Origin: Magnetovibrio sp.
Lineage (GTDB): Bacteria > Pseudomonadota > Alphaproteobacteria > Rhodospirillales > Magnetovibrionaceae
Reading direction: 5' to 3'
Length of the DNA stretch: 49,505 nucleotides
Assembly: GCF_036568125.1 (NCBI RefSeq)
Contig: NZ_DATCTF010000002.1
Span: 1-49,505, forward strand
This document shows, one piece after another, positions 1-9,212 of the stretch (position 1 is the first letter of the stretch; every line of letters begins with the position of its first letter). The position numbers were made by a program, and so were the translations under genes. Below the pieces are notes generated by a model. It saw only the letters and a list, made by a program, of their open reading frames with translations, ran no database searches and was not told the DNA's origin.

Positions 1-36
1 CTCGAAACCGAGCCCCCGTTTTTTTGTGGGTTGTTC

Positions 37-1608
37 TTATTCCGCAGCTTCCGCCTGTTCGACCGGCGGGGTCCACCGCAGCACCGGCTTGCGGGCCGCC
101 GCCGTCTCGTCCAGACGGCGGCGCGGGGTCAGCACCGGGGCGTCCTTGAAGAACTGCGCATCGCCCGATTGGGCGCGAGCGTTGAGACCGCGCAAAGTCT
201 CGATATACAGATCCAGAGTTTCCTTGGATTCCGATTCCGTGGGTTCCATCAACAACGCGCCGTGCACCACCAGCGGGAAGTACATGGTCATGGGATGGAA
301 GCCCTCGTCGATCATCGCCTTGGCGAAGTCCAGCGTGGTCACGCCGGTGTCTTTCAAGAAATGATCGTCGAACAGAACCTCGTGCATGCACATGCCGTCG
401 AACGACACGCTCATCACATCTTGCAACTTGGCGCGCAGATAGTTGGCGTTGAGTACCGCGTCGGTGGATGCTTGGCGCAAGCCGTCGGCGCCGTGGCTGA
501 TCATGAACGCCAACGCACGGATGAACACGCCCATCTGGCCGTGATAGCCCTTCAGACGGCCAAACGGCTTGGCGTCGGAATCGGCCTTGTGTTCGACCAT
601 CTTGAAGCCATCGCCGTCGTGGATGACATAGGGCACCGGGGCGAACGGAGCCAAAGCTTCGGACAGCACCACCGGACCGGCACCCGGACCACCGCCGCCA
701 TGCGGGGTGGAGAAGGTTTTGTGCAGGTTCAAGTGCATACAGTCGATGCCCAGATCACCGGGACGCACGCGCCCGACGATGGCGTTGAAGTTGGCGCCGT
801 CGCAGTAGAAATAGCCGCCTGCTTCGTGAATGGCGTCGGCGATTTCGATGACGTCGTTTTCGAACAAGCCGCAGGTGTTGGGGTTGGTGAGCATGATGCC
901 CGCAACGTCCGGACCCAGCTTAGCCTTGAACGCATCGATGTCGACGCGGCCACGCTCAGTGGCGGGAATGGAATCGACCGTGAAGCCGCACGCCGCCGCC
1001 GTCGCCGGGTTGGTGCCGTGGGCACTTTCAGGCACCAGCACGCGCTTGCGGGTTTCGCCTTCGCCGCGATCTTCCAGGGCGGCCTTGATGGCCATCATGC
1101 CGCACAGTTCGCCGTGCGCGCCGGCGGCGGGGCTCATCGCCACGGCCGGCATGCCGCACAAGGTCTTGATCCAATGCGCCAGGGTGTCGATCAGTTCCAG
1201 CGCGCCTTGCACGGTGCTGTCGGGTTGCATCGGGTGCAGGTCGCCAAGGCCCTTGAGGCGCGCGACCTTTTCGTTGATGCGCGGATTGTGCTTCATGGTG
1301 CACGAACCGAGCGGATAGAAGCCGCTGTCGATGCCGTAGTTCTTCTGGCTCAAGCGGGTGTAGTGGCGCACCACTTGCGGCTCGGACAGGCCGGGCAGGC
1401 CGACCGCGTCCTTGCGGCGCATGCCCCCCAGACGGTCGTTGGACACTTCGACGTCGGGCAGGTCGACGCCGGTGCGGCCTTCCTCACCCATTTCGAAGAT
1501 CAGCGGTTCGGCAAAGTCGAGGCCTTTGGAGCCGCTGATGGTTTTTTGCGCCGGGGCTTGGCTGCCGCCGACGGGCACATTGGTGCGGCCTTGAGACATA
1601 TCAGCCAT
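37..1608 (-). CDS. gcvPB: Glycine dehydrogenase (decarboxylating) subunit 2, P-protein beta half
   Basis: This 523-residue protein is the C-terminal half of the split P-protein of the glycine cleavage system. It carries pyridoxal phosphate and decarboxylates glycine, passing the aminomethyl group to the lipoyl arm of GcvH. The PLP-lysine region is visible as HLNLHKTFSTPHGGGGPG, with the Gly-rich loop typical of the family. The length matches subunit 2 of two-part P-proteins. The ATG overlaps the stop of gcvPA by one base (TAATG), so the two halves are translationally coupled, as expected for subunits needed in equal amounts. It is the last gene of gcvT-gcvH-gcvPA-gcvPB and should be controlled by the glycine riboswitch upstream of gcvT. 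The GC-rich 36 bases after the stop may begin a terminator, but the window ends there. The assignment is firm. Confidence 0.96.
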   Translation of the reverse strand: MADMSQGRTNVPVGGSQAPAQKTISGSKGLDFAEPLIFEMGEEGRTGVDLPDVEVSNDRLGGMRRKDAVGLPGLSEPQVVRHYTRLSQKNYGIDSGFYPLGSCTMKHNPRINEKVARLKGLGDLHPMQPDSTVQGALELIDTLAHWIKTLCGMPAVAMSPAAGAHGELCGMMAIKAALEDRGEGETRKRVLVPESAHGTNPATAAACGFTVDSIPATERGRVDIDAFKAKLGPDVAGIMLTNPNTCGLFENDVIEIADAIHEAGGYFYCDGANFNAIVGRVRPGDLGIDCMHLNLHKTFSTPHGGGGPGAGPVVLSEALAPFAPVPYVIHDGDGFKMVEHKADSDAKPFGRLKGYHGQMGVFIRALAFMISHGADGLRQASTDAVLNANYLRAKLQDVMSVSFDGMCMHEVLFDDHFLKDTGVTTLDFAKAMIDEGFHPMTMYFPLVVHGALLMEPTESESKETLDLYIETLRGLNARAQSGDAQFFKDAPVLTPRRRLDETAAARKPVLRWTPPVEQAEAAE

Positions 1609-2960
1609 TAGAGGATCTCCCCAAGCGCTTTGACCAGCGCGTCCATATCCGCGTCGGAATTGGTTTCGGTGACGGTGACCAGCAAGAAATTCGCCAGATC
1701 GTCGCGTTCCGGCAGCAAGCGGGTGATCGGCACGCCGCCCAAGATGCCGCGTTCGGCCAAGGCTTCGACCACCTGTTCGGCGGGCTTGGACAGCTTGACG
1801 GTGAATTCGTTGAAGAAGCTGTCGTTCATCAGTTCAACCCCGTTCACACCAGCCAGCATATCGGCCAGCTTGCAGGCGTTCGCGTGGTTGATGCGTGCCA
1901 GTCGCGCCAGTCCTTCTTCGCCCAGCAGCGACGCATGGATGGTGAACGCCAACGCGCATAGGCCCGCGTTGGTGCAGATGTTCGAGGTCGCCTTTTCGCG
2001 GCGGATGTGCTGCTCGCGGGTCGACAGCGTCAGCACCCAGCCGCGTTGTCCTTCGACGTCCTGGGTTTCGCCGGTGACGCGTCCGGGCATCTGGCGAACC
2101 AGTTTCGAGGTGGTGGCGAATAGACCGACGTAAGGACCGCCGTAGCTGAGCGCGTTGCCCAGCGACTGGCCTTCGGCGGCGACGATGTCGGCGCCTTGGT
2201 TGCCGGGCGCTTCCAACAGTCCCAGCGAAACGATTTCGGTCGTCACCGCGACCACCAGTGCGCCTTTGGCGTGGGCAGCTTCGGAGATGGGCTTAAGATC
2301 GATGATGCGGCCGAACACATCGGGGCTTTGCACCACCACGCACGAGGTCTGATCGTCGATCAAATTGATGACGCTGGCCGGATCTGCGGGACGGGTGGGG
2401 TCCGAATCGGGATGGACCAATTCGATGTCCAGCGAATGGGCGCTGGTCTTCGTGACATCGAAATAGTGCGGGTGAAGGCCACCCGCCAGCACGGCGCGAT
2501 TGCGGCGCGTTGCACGCACAGCCATCATCACCGCTTCCGCCGTCGCCGTCGCGCCGTCGTACATGGACGCGTTGGCCACTTCCATGCCGGTCATCAGCGC
2601 GACCTGGGTCTGGAATTCGAACAAGTACTGAAGCGTGCCTTGTGAAACTTCCGGCTGATACGGGGTGTAAGCGGTGAGAAACTCGCCGCGTTGCACCAGG
2701 TAATCCACCGTTGCCGGGATGTGATGACGATATGCGCCCGCTCCCAAAAAGCTGGGTGCGGTTGAGGGCGAAAGGTTCTTCGCCGCCAGGGCGCTGAAGG
2801 TCCGTTCGACCTCCAACTCGCCGACAAATCCGGGCAGGTCCACAGGCTTGTCCAACAATGCCTGTGCAGGCACGTCGCAATACATATCCTCGACCGCGTT
2901 TGCGCCGATGGCGTCAAGCATGGCTTTGCGGTCTTCTTCGGTGTGAGGCAGATAACGCAT
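1608..2960 (-). CDS. gcvPA: Glycine dehydrogenase (decarboxylating) subunit 1, P-protein alpha half
   Basis: This 450-residue protein is the N-terminal half of the split P-protein. It forms the heterotetramer with GcvPB that decarboxylates glycine in the cytoplasm. The N-terminus MRYLPHTEEDRKAML is typical of the family. I place the start at the ATG at 2960. The frame is open upstream to a TTG at 2981, but AAGGA lies about ten bases before the ATG and the family begins with this Met. The gene ends in a one-base overlap with gcvPB. About 60 bases separate it from gcvH, with no terminator-like structure, so one transcript is likely. Two-gene P-proteins occur in many bacteria and archaea, whereas Escherichia coli has a single fused GcvP. 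Confidence 0.96.
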   Translation of the reverse strand: MRYLPHTEEDRKAMLDAIGANAVEDMYCDVPAQALLDKPVDLPGFVGELEVERTFSALAAKNLSPSTAPSFLGAGAYRHHIPATVDYLVQRGEFLTAYTPYQPEVSQGTLQYLFEFQTQVALMTGMEVANASMYDGATATAEAVMMAVRATRRNRAVLAGGLHPHYFDVTKTSAHSLDIELVHPDSDPTRPADPASVINLIDDQTSCVVVQSPDVFGRIIDLKPISEAAHAKGALVVAVTTEIVSLGLLEAPGNQGADIVAAEGQSLGNALSYGGPYVGLFATTSKLVRQMPGRVTGETQDVEGQRGWVLTLSTREQHIRREKATSNICTNAGLCALAFTIHASLLGEEGLARLARINHANACKLADMLAGVNGVELMNDSFFNEFTVKLSKPAEQVVEALAERGILGGVPITRLLPERDDLANFLLVTVTETNSDADMDALVKALGEIL

Positions 2961-3018
2961 CAGCACGAATTCCTTGTTCAAGAAGGCCCCAGGCGCAGGC
3001 CTGGGGCAGGGTCGGGTC

Positions 3019-3402
3019 TTAGTCGAGGCTGTCGACGTAAGCTTTGTAAGCGTCTTCGTCCATCAGGCCGTCCAGCTCGGATGCGTCGGACAGTTTAATT
3101 TTGAAGAACCAGCCGTTTGCCGACGGATCGCCGGAAACGGTCGCGGGGTCGTCGGCGATGGCGGCGTTGCCCTCGATCACTTCGCCCGAAACCGGTGCGT
3201 AGACTTCGGACGCGGCCTTCACCGATTCCACCACGGCGGCTTCGTCACCCTTGGACACGGTGCGGCCCGCTTCAGGCACTTCGACGAAAACCAAATCGCC
3301 CAGTTGCTCAAGGGCGTAATCGGTGACGCCAACCGTGGCGGTGTCGCCGTCGACGCTGATCCATTCGTGGTCGTTGGTGTATTTGATGCTCATGTTGCTC
3401 AT
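3019..3402 (-). CDS. gcvH: Glycine cleavage system H protein
   Basis: GcvH is the small lipoyl carrier of the glycine cleavage system. Its lipoyl arm shuttles the aminomethyl group from the P-protein to the T-protein and is then reoxidised by dihydrolipoamide dehydrogenase, which is not in this window. The lipoylation site is visible as [12 protein letters not shown], with the acceptor Lys in the usual hairpin. The early TNDHEW and the total length of about 125 residues are standard. The first ATG (3402) has no well-spaced ribosome site. The in-frame ATG at 3393 is preceded by GGGATGAG at a better distance and may be the true start. The gene sits between gcvT and gcvPA in the riboswitch-controlled operon. 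Confidence 0.96.
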   Translation of the reverse strand: MSNMSIKYTNDHEWISVDGDTATVGVTDYALEQLGDLVFVEVPEAGRTVSKGDEAAVVESVKAASEVYAPVSGEVIEGNAAIADDPATVSGDPSANGWFFKIKLSDASELDGLMDEDAYKAYVDSLD

Positions 3403-3433
3403 CCCGTTTTCAGATCAATCAATAAAATGCGAG

Positions 3434-4546
3434 TTAGGTTTTGTAGCTTTTGGACGTAAACGGCATTTTGACGACTTTGGCCGCCAGCGGTTTGCCGCGC
3501 ACGATCAGGTTCACCGGGGTGTCCTCGGCGGCAAACGCCGTTTTCACGTAACCCATGGCGATGGGGCCACCGACCGAAGGGCCGAAACCGCCGCTGGTCA
3601 CGGTGCCGATGGTGTTACCGTCCAAATCTTGGATTTCGGTGCCTTCGCGGGCCGGGGCGCGGCCTTCGGGCAGGATGCCGACGCGCAAGCGTTCGGTGCC
3701 GTTTTCCAACTGCTTCAAGATCACGTCCGCGCCGGGAAAGCCGCCTTCTTCGCGGCGGCGTTTGTTGACCACCCATTTGATGTCGGCTTCGATCGGCGTG
3801 GTGGCGGTGGTGATGTCGTGACCGTACAGACACAGGCCCGCTTCCAGGCGCAGACTGTCGCGTGAGCCGAGCCCGGCGGGCTCGACATCGGGTTGGTCTA
3901 ACAGCAATTTGGCGAACGCCTCGGCTTGATCGGACGGCACGGAAATTTCAAAGCCGTCTTCGCCGGTGTAGCCCGAGCGGGTGACGAAGCAATGAATGCC
4001 GCCGATTTCGACTTCGCGGAAGTTCATGAACTTCATCTCGGCCGTTTCCGGGGCCAGTTTGGCCAACACATCGCCGGCTTTGGGGCCCTGCAGAGCCAGC
4101 AACGCGCGATCGGTGAGGATTTGCAGCTCGGCCTTGCCCTTGGTGCCCGCTTCAATGTGGGCGAAGTCTTGGTCCTTGCACGCGGCATTGACCACCAGAT
4201 ATAGACCCCCGGCAATGCGCGTCGCCATCAGATCGTCCAAGATGCCGCCTTGATCGTTGAGCAGCACGGTGTAGCGGGTTTTGCCCTCGGCCATGGCTTG
4301 GTAGTCGCCGGGCACAAGGGTTTCGAATGCTTCGACGGCGTGCTCGCCCATTAAAAACGCCTGACCCATGTGCGAAACGTCGAACAGCGACGCCCCCGCG
4401 CGGGTATGCAGGTGTTCCTTGAGGATGCCCGCGGGATATTGCACCGGCATGGCGTAACCGGCGAACGGCACCATCTTCGCGCCGAGTTCGCGGTGCAGGC
4501 TATCCAGCGGCGTGGTGAGGAGGTCTTGCTCGTTGTGGTCGTTCAT
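3434..4546 (-). CDS. gcvT: Aminomethyltransferase, glycine cleavage T-protein
   Basis: GcvT transfers the methylene group from aminomethyl-lipoyl-GcvH to tetrahydrofolate, releasing ammonia and making 5,10-methylene-THF. The 370-residue length is normal. The N-terminus contains PLDSLHRELGAKMVPFAGY followed by SLFDVSHMGQ, the GcvT signature region. The folate-binding core includes GYTGEDGFEISV, and the C-terminal barrel is complete. It is the first gene of the glycine cleavage operon, and its leader carries a tandem glycine riboswitch. AGGGA lies just upstream of the ATG. Putting T first, then H and the split P genes, is a common arrangement in alphaproteobacteria. Confidence 0.96.
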   Translation of the reverse strand: MNDHNEQDLLTTPLDSLHRELGAKMVPFAGYAMPVQYPAGILKEHLHTRAGASLFDVSHMGQAFLMGEHAVEAFETLVPGDYQAMAEGKTRYTVLLNDQGGILDDLMATRIAGGLYLVVNAACKDQDFAHIEAGTKGKAELQILTDRALLALQGPKAGDVLAKLAPETAEMKFMNFREVEIGGIHCFVTRSGYTGEDGFEISVPSDQAEAFAKLLLDQPDVEPAGLGSRDSLRLEAGLCLYGHDITTATTPIEADIKWVVNKRRREEGGFPGADVILKQLENGTERLRVGILPEGRAPAREGTEIQDLDGNTIGTVTSGGFGPSVGGPIAMGYVKTAFAAEDTPVNLIVRGKPLAAKVVKMPFTSKSYKT

Positions 4547-4599
4547 AACAGGTTCCCTAGCAGATTCTGGCAGTCACCGATCCACCGGGATCAGGTGCT

Positions 4600-4795
4600 G
4601 CCCCACTCTGTCTTGGAACCTGAAAGATTCCCCAAGCATGCCTTGGGTTACATCTTCGGTGAGGGGCCGGTTCTTCAGCCGCCTACTTTCCAGAGCCTCG
4701 TCGCCATCACGGTCCATTTGCCTGAGAGATTCCGGGGCGGTTGCTCCTTCGGCGCTGTCGTCACCAAATGCCTGGCGCGACAGTCTCTCCCGTGG
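4600..4795 (-). promoter_or_regulatory. Tandem glycine riboswitch upstream of gcvT
   Basis: Read on the minus strand, the leader contains two glycine aptamers in series. The first starts with GGGAGAGACTG (4791 to 4781), then CGCCGAAGGAGCAA and AATCTCTCAGGCAAA, and ends with GGACCG. The second has GGCTCTGG, CACCGAAGATGTAACC, AATCTTTCAGGTTCC and AGACAGAG. Both CCGAAGG/CCGAAGA loops and both CTCTCAGG/CTTTCAGG segments match the glycine riboswitch consensus. A short hairpin (GATCC with GGATC) follows between aptamer 2 and the gcvT ribosome site. Known members turn on glycine degradation when glycine is abundant. The rest of the gene-free stretch 4547-4950 (4796-4950) should hold the promoter, but I see no clear -35/-10 pair. 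Confidence 0.93.
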
Positions 4796-4950
4796 CGGCT
4801 TCAGTCGAGGAAACCAGTTTTGAATTTCAAAGTTCTAAGCCCGATTTGATCGAGCCCAGTTCATTCTAAAGGCTACCCCGCTGAGGTCAATGGGGCGCTG
4901 ACTACGTAAGGGAAGTCTTGCCGGGTTGCAAGGCCTTTCCGTGTCATGGG

Positions 4951-5511
4951 TCAGCGATTTTTACGCTGGTACTCCAACTCGACGCGGTTGAGCGCCAACG
5001 ACAGGTAGATCAGATAATCCTCGCCGGTTTGCCCGGGCTTCAAGGGCAACACCAGCTCATGCGGTTCAGGCCTTTGCCACATGAGGTTGGGCACGTTTTC
5101 GGTGTACGTCAGCACCAGCGGATAACGCCCCTTGTACAAGATGTTCTTTTGCGCGTCGGTCGTGGCGATGATGTATTCGAAGTCTGCGTCGCCGGTCTGG
5201 TTGGCAGGGCCGCGTTTGGATACGATCGCCGGTGACAGCCAAACTGTCAGCTCGCCCGCGCCGGTTTCATCGGTGTCGTATTCGCACGAATGGGCGAAAC
5301 CCGCGATCTCTTCTTCATGCAGGACATCGATGATGTCGCGACCCGGGCCAGGTTTGAAACGGGTCAGCTTGGCCCCGTCGGCGACGATCAGGATGTCCGG
5401 GCACGGCGGGGGGGTGGGCTTGTCGCCGGTGCAAGCACCCAAACCCAACCCTACCAACGCAACCAAGGCTGCGCTGAATAAGGTGTGCATGGGGCGTTGC
5501 AACAGCTTCAT
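4951..5511 (-). CDS. Predicted lipoprotein of unknown function
   Basis: This 186-residue protein begins with a lipoprotein signal. A basic start and a hydrophobic stretch end in the lipobox LGLGAC, with the acylated Cys at residue 27, followed by a Pro-rich linker. The mature part (CPDILIVADGAKLTRF onward) looks like a compact beta-rich periplasmic domain. The Asp two residues after Cys is close to Lol-avoidance patterns, but sorting cannot be decided by eye. I recognise no catalytic motif. The gene follows the CDGSH gene after 10 bases, so the two are probably co-transcribed. No function is assigned. Confidence 0.8.
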   Translation of the reverse strand: MKLLQRPMHTLFSAALVALVGLGLGACTGDKPTPPPCPDILIVADGAKLTRFKPGPGRDIIDVLHEEEIAGFAHSCEYDTDETGAGELTVWLSPAIVSKRGPANQTGDADFEYIIATTDAQKNILYKGRYPLVLTYTENVPNLMWQRPEPHELVLPLKPGQTGEDYLIYLSLALNRVELEYQRKNR

Positions 5512-5521
5512 GGGTATGACC

Positions 5522-5761
5522 TTAGATGGTTTTGTGGGCGCCGTCGCACAGCGCGCCTTTTTTTGAGGCGCGACAGCCGCAGAAATAGATGTTGCCGGCT
5601 TTTTCGGCCGTGTGCGCGATGGGTGAAAAACCGCTGCCCTTGTGCTTGCCGTCGCAGAACGGTTGCTTTTCGCTCAGTCCACATGTGCAGTAGTAGTAGG
5701 TTTTGCCTTCTTCCGCTTCGACAACGTAAGGGGCTTTTTGGGTGCAGACGGCTTCGCTCAT
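5522..5761 (-). CDS. Tandem CDGSH-type iron-sulfur protein
   Basis: This 79-residue protein carries two CDGSH motifs: CTCGLSEKQPFCDGKH and CGCRASKKGALCDGAH. Each supplies the three Cys and one His that bind a [2Fe-2S] cluster in mitoNEET-like proteins. Having two motifs in one chain suggests that one polypeptide can fold as the pseudo-dimer seen in Miner2-type proteins. There is no membrane anchor or signal peptide, so it should be cytoplasmic. CDGSH proteins are linked to redox sensing and Fe-S or electron transfer, but the role here is unknown. It lies just upstream of the lipoprotein gene. The family assignment is secure. Confidence 0.92.
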   Translation of the reverse strand: MSEAVCTQKAPYVVEAEEGKTYYYCTCGLSEKQPFCDGKHKGSGFSPIAHTAEKAGNIYFCGCRASKKGALCDGAHKTI

Positions 5762-5837
5762 GTATTTTGCCTCGATAGAATTGGGTGGTGCGGTGAAGGC
5801 ACTCTAATCAAGGCCGACGCCAGATACAAGGTGGGGA

Positions 5838-7631
5838 TTAATTCTTCGGCTGCAGCGCGCTTTGTGTGGATTTATCCGCCAACGACGTCATGGTCGCCGC
5901 GACCTTGCTCAGCGCGCGAGCCCGCCCCCAGGGATTGGAGATGGTTTTCGCCTCGTCCAACGCCAAACCGAAAACCGACCATGCGGCATCCGTTTCCAAA
6001 CGTTGGGAGCGCTCTTCGGCGATGTCGCACAGCATCCAAACGCGGGAAAACGGGCTCATGATGTCGTCTGTGGCCTTGGTCGCCTCGGCTTGTGCGATGG
6101 TGGCCCCGTCGATGTCGCCGCCGCGGCGGCGTTCGTCGGCGATGGTCCAAAAAATATGCGCCTTTAGGCGATCGTCCTTGATCAGGTGGGTGGTGTTGAT
6201 GGCTTCGTCGCTGAGGTTCTGTTCGCCGCCGATACTGATGCTGACGTCGTTAAAGGCCAGGGCAATGCGCGAAAATGCGTAAGCCTTGGCAAAAGGAAAC
6301 TCGATCTTCGCCGCGGCTTCCTTGGCTTTGTCGAGGGTTGTGCGGGCTTGGTCGAACTGACCGGCCCCGGCCTGATAGGATGCGATGCGCGCCAATACCA
6401 AGGCGCGGTAGCGCACGGCTTCGATGCTGTCGGCGGTGACCAGGGCAGCATCCGCTTGACCCGCTTGGGCGAGCCCGGTGGCCGCCGCGACCAGCACAGG
6501 GACATCGCTGGCACCGTTTTCGACGTCTTTCAGCACCGTTAACGCACGCTGGGCCATGCCGTTTTCGGCATAGGCGGCAGCGATGTGGCGGCGCGCTTTG
6601 TTGAGGATTTCCTTGTCCTTGATCAGGTCGAGTTGCCGTTCAGCTGCGGTGATATAGGCCAGAGCGTCGGCATCGAATCCGGCCTTGTGCAAGATTACGG
6701 AGATGCGGGTGCGAAAGGAAATCTGTGTCAGCACCGATTCGATCCGATCGAGGTACGGGGCCAAGTGTTCGACCGTTTGGGCGGCGTTGAAGGTGCTGTC
6801 GTTGAGGCTTTGGATTTCGGCGATGGCGACATAGGCTTCGACCTGCTGCACGGGGTCGGGAATGATGTCGACCGCCGCGAGCGCGTCTTCGATCTGGCCG
6901 ATTTCGGCGCGCGCCTTGGCGATATCGCGTAGCGCCACCATGATCAGGCGCGGATCGTGAATACGCCGCGTGGTGATGGCGGCGTCTTGGGCCAATCCGG
7001 CGCGAGCCTGGGCGGTGAGAATTTCACCCAACGCCCAGTCGCGCATTTCCGGCTTGTCGATGTCGCGGGCACTGGCGGCGGCCTCGATCAACAAGCAGCG
7101 CGGTTCTGGATTCGCCATGCAGGCTTTCTTGTCGCGCGGCGCGCTTTGCGGGGCGCTGGAAACGCCTTCGATCAAATTGCGGGTGAGCGGATTGGCCCGC
7201 AAAGCCTCACGTGCGGCATCCGTCGATTGACGACGCGACTTTTCCAATCGTCCCAAAAGCTTGCTGACCTGGCCGCCGGTTTCCAGGTCTTTGGCCAATT
7301 CTTCGGTGGCCTTGCCGTCGATGCGCAGGTCGGCGCTTTTTTGATAGGCCTTGATCGCAGCCTCGGTCTGCGGGCCGTAGCGCCCATCCAGGGGACCGAG
7401 ATAAAACCCCTGATCGGCAAGCCCCTTTTGAATCCTCTGCACAAGATTGGTCGCGGCTGTGGGGGCCGATTGCTCGATATCTTCGGGCCCGACACCGGCG
7501 GCGGTTTCAAATGTGGCGAGATGTTCCAAATAGCTTTCAGGCACGCCAGCACTGCTCGCCGCCCAGGTCGACGGGGCGGTGATGATAATCCCAAGAGCAG
7601 CAAGCACGATGAAAGGCCCTTGTGGGCGCAT
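5838..7631 (-). CDS. Secreted protein with peptidoglycan-binding domain and helical repeats
   Basis: The 597-residue protein has a Sec signal peptide (hydrophobic residues 7-24, likely cut after TWA). Residues about 62-113 form a PG_binding_1 domain, recognisable from GFYLGPLDGRYGPQTEAAI and the following AYQ. The remaining 400 residues are Ala-rich helices with TPR-like periodicity (for example ALVLARIASYQAGAGQFDQA). I see no catalytic motif. The layout suggests a periplasmic scaffold bound to peptidoglycan through its N-terminus, with the repeats binding partners. It reads toward the CDGSH gene, 76 bases away. The other side faces thrB, divergently transcribed. The domain call is good; the function is unknown. 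Confidence 0.8.
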   Translation of the reverse strand: MRPQGPFIVLAALGIIITAPSTWAASSAGVPESYLEHLATFETAAGVGPEDIEQSAPTAATNLVQRIQKGLADQGFYLGPLDGRYGPQTEAAIKAYQKSADLRIDGKATEELAKDLETGGQVSKLLGRLEKSRRQSTDAAREALRANPLTRNLIEGVSSAPQSAPRDKKACMANPEPRCLLIEAAASARDIDKPEMRDWALGEILTAQARAGLAQDAAITTRRIHDPRLIMVALRDIAKARAEIGQIEDALAAVDIIPDPVQQVEAYVAIAEIQSLNDSTFNAAQTVEHLAPYLDRIESVLTQISFRTRISVILHKAGFDADALAYITAAERQLDLIKDKEILNKARRHIAAAYAENGMAQRALTVLKDVENGASDVPVLVAAATGLAQAGQADAALVTADSIEAVRYRALVLARIASYQAGAGQFDQARTTLDKAKEAAAKIEFPFAKAYAFSRIALAFNDVSISIGGEQNLSDEAINTTHLIKDDRLKAHIFWTIADERRRGGDIDGATIAQAEATKATDDIMSPFSRVWMLCDIAEERSQRLETDAAWSVFGLALDEAKTISNPWGRARALSKVAATMTSLADKSTQSALQPKN

Positions 7632-7764
7632 TTTGTTTCCTTAATCTTCGGGCCGCGCTGACATATTATCGCATTGAAACAGCCTGTCCACCAAGGCGTC
7701 CATGTGTTTTTATGGCGCCGAACGATTCGTGGGCAAACTGCTTGGATTTAAGGATCTCCCCGCC

Positions 7765-8727
7765 ATGGCCGTCTATACGGACATCTCCGACGACGATCTC
7801 ACCGCCTTTGTTGCCGGTTACGGCATCGGCGAGGTTTTGTCGTGCAAAGGTATCGCCGAAGGCGTTGAAAATTCGAATTTTTTGCTGGTGACGGAGCAGG
7901 GCTCGTTCATTCTGACGCTGTATGAAAAGCGCGTCGATGCAAACGATTTGCCGTTTTTCCTAGGCTTGACCGAGCACTTGTCGGCGCGTGGCATACCGTG
8001 TCCGACGCCGGTACATGCGCTCAATGGCGAGGTGTTGCGCGAACTCAGCGGGCGGCCCGCAGCGATCGTGACGTTCTTGACCGGCATGTGGCCCAAGCGA
8101 ATCCAAAACCATCATTGCGCCGAACTGGGACGGGCCATGGCCGAAATGCATGTCACCGGCGCGGATTTTGAATTGAGCCGTCCCAATGCCTTGAGCGTGG
8201 AAAGTTGGCGTCCTTTGCTGGAGGCCTGCGAAGGGCGCGGTGATGACGTTCTTCCGGGCATCACCGCCGCGCTGAACGCCGAGTTGGATGTGTTGGAATC
8301 TGAATGGCCCCGCGACTTGCCGTCCGGGGTGATCCATGCCGACCTGTTTCCCGACAACGTGTTTTTTCGTGGCGAGCATCTGAGCGGTCTGATCGATTTC
8401 TATTTTGCGTGCAACGATCAGTTCGCCTACGACCTTGGCATCTGTCTCAACGCGTGGTGTTTTGAGCGCGACGGTTCGTTCAATGCGACCAAGGCACGTA
8501 AGATGTTGCGGGCGTACCGCAAGGTTCGTGAATTGTCTGACGCCGAGGTGCAGGCCTTACCGCTGTTGGCGCGCGGCGCGGCGATGCGGTTCTTGCTCAC
8601 CCGGTTGTACGACTGGCTGAACACCCCCGAAAACGCCTTGGTAACACCTAAGAATCCTCTGGAATACTACGACAAGCTGCGCTTCCATCAGGCCGTCACA
8701 GGCCCCGGCGCATACGGATTGGACTGA
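7765..8727 (+). CDS. thrB: Homoserine kinase, type II (APH fold)
   Basis: ThrB phosphorylates homoserine with ATP, the step before threonine synthase in threonine synthesis. This 320-residue protein belongs to the aminoglycoside-phosphotransferase fold rather than the GHMP kinases. It begins [20 protein letters not shown]. It has the [10 protein letters not shown] motif near the ATP site, the catalytic loop [13 protein letters not shown] (Asp base) and the metal-binding [11 protein letters not shown] chose the ATG at 7765 because AAGGA lies ten bases upstream and family members start here. The frame is open from 7702, but that extension is unlike the family. rnhA follows after five bases, a common alphaproteobacterial pair. 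thrC is 6 kb away on the other strand. Confidence 0.95.
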   Translation: MAVYTDISDDDLTAFVAGYGIGEVLSCKGIAEGVENSNFLLVTEQGSFILTLYEKRVDANDLPFFLGLTEHLSARGIPCPTPVHALNGEVLRELSGRPAAIVTFLTGMWPKRIQNHHCAELGRAMAEMHVTGADFELSRPNALSVESWRPLLEACEGRGDDVLPGITAALNAELDVLESEWPRDLPSGVIHADLFPDNVFFRGEHLSGLIDFYFACNDQFAYDLGICLNAWCFERDGSFNATKARKMLRAYRKVRELSDAEVQALPLLARGAAMRFLLTRLYDWLNTPENALVTPKNPLEYYDKLRFHQAVTGPGAYGLD

Positions 8728-8732
8728 CGAAG

Positions 8733-9191
8733 ATGAGCGACGATGTGGTGGATATCTATACCGATGGCGCGTGCAGCGGCAACCCCGGCCCCGGCGGGTG
8801 GGGTGTGGTGATGCGCTGGAAAGGGGTGGAAAAGGAATTTTCAGGCTCAGACCCTGAGACCACCAACAATCGTATGGAATTGATGGCGGCGATCATCGGA
8901 TTGGAACAGCTCAAACGCGGTGTGAACAAGGTGCGCATCCACACGGACAGCACCTATGTCAAAGACGGCATCACCAAATGGATACACGGTTGGAAAAAGA
9001 ACGGTTGGAAAACCGCCGCCAAAAAATCGGTGAAAAACCAAGATCTTTGGATGCGCCTCGATAGCGCGTTGTCGGATCACGATGTCGAATGGCACTGGGT
9101 CAAAGGCCATTCCGGCCACCCGGAAAACGAACGCTGCGACGAACTAGCGCGCTTGGCGATCAGCCAATATAAAGACAGCCAAGTGCTTTAG
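8733..9191 (+). CDS. rnhA: Ribonuclease HI
   Basis: RNase HI cuts the RNA strand of RNA-DNA hybrids, removing R-loops and primers. The 152-residue protein has the whole catalytic set: Asp in [18 protein letters not shown], Glu in NNRMELMAA, Asp in IHTDSTYV and Asp in NERCDELAR. The basic protrusion helix used to bind hybrids is present ([13 protein letters not shown]). The start follows the thrB stop by five bases, so the pair is an operon. It converges on the small exported protein gene that ends at 9213, and I see no terminator in the 21 bases between them. Confidence 0.97.
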   Translation: MSDDVVDIYTDGACSGNPGPGGWGVVMRWKGVEKEFSGSDPETTNNRMELMAAIIGLEQLKRGVNKVRIHTDSTYVKDGITKWIHGWKKNGWKTAAKKSVKNQDLWMRLDSALSDHDVEWHWVKGHSGHPENERCDELARLAISQYKDSQVL

Positions 9192-9212
9192 GGCCGCAGC
9201 GTTCGTTATGAT

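Noticed and set aside
31-1611. Long plus-strand frame opposite gcvPB
   Set aside because: It is the mirror of a well-supported gene in GC-rich DNA and has no protein-like motifs or ribosome site.
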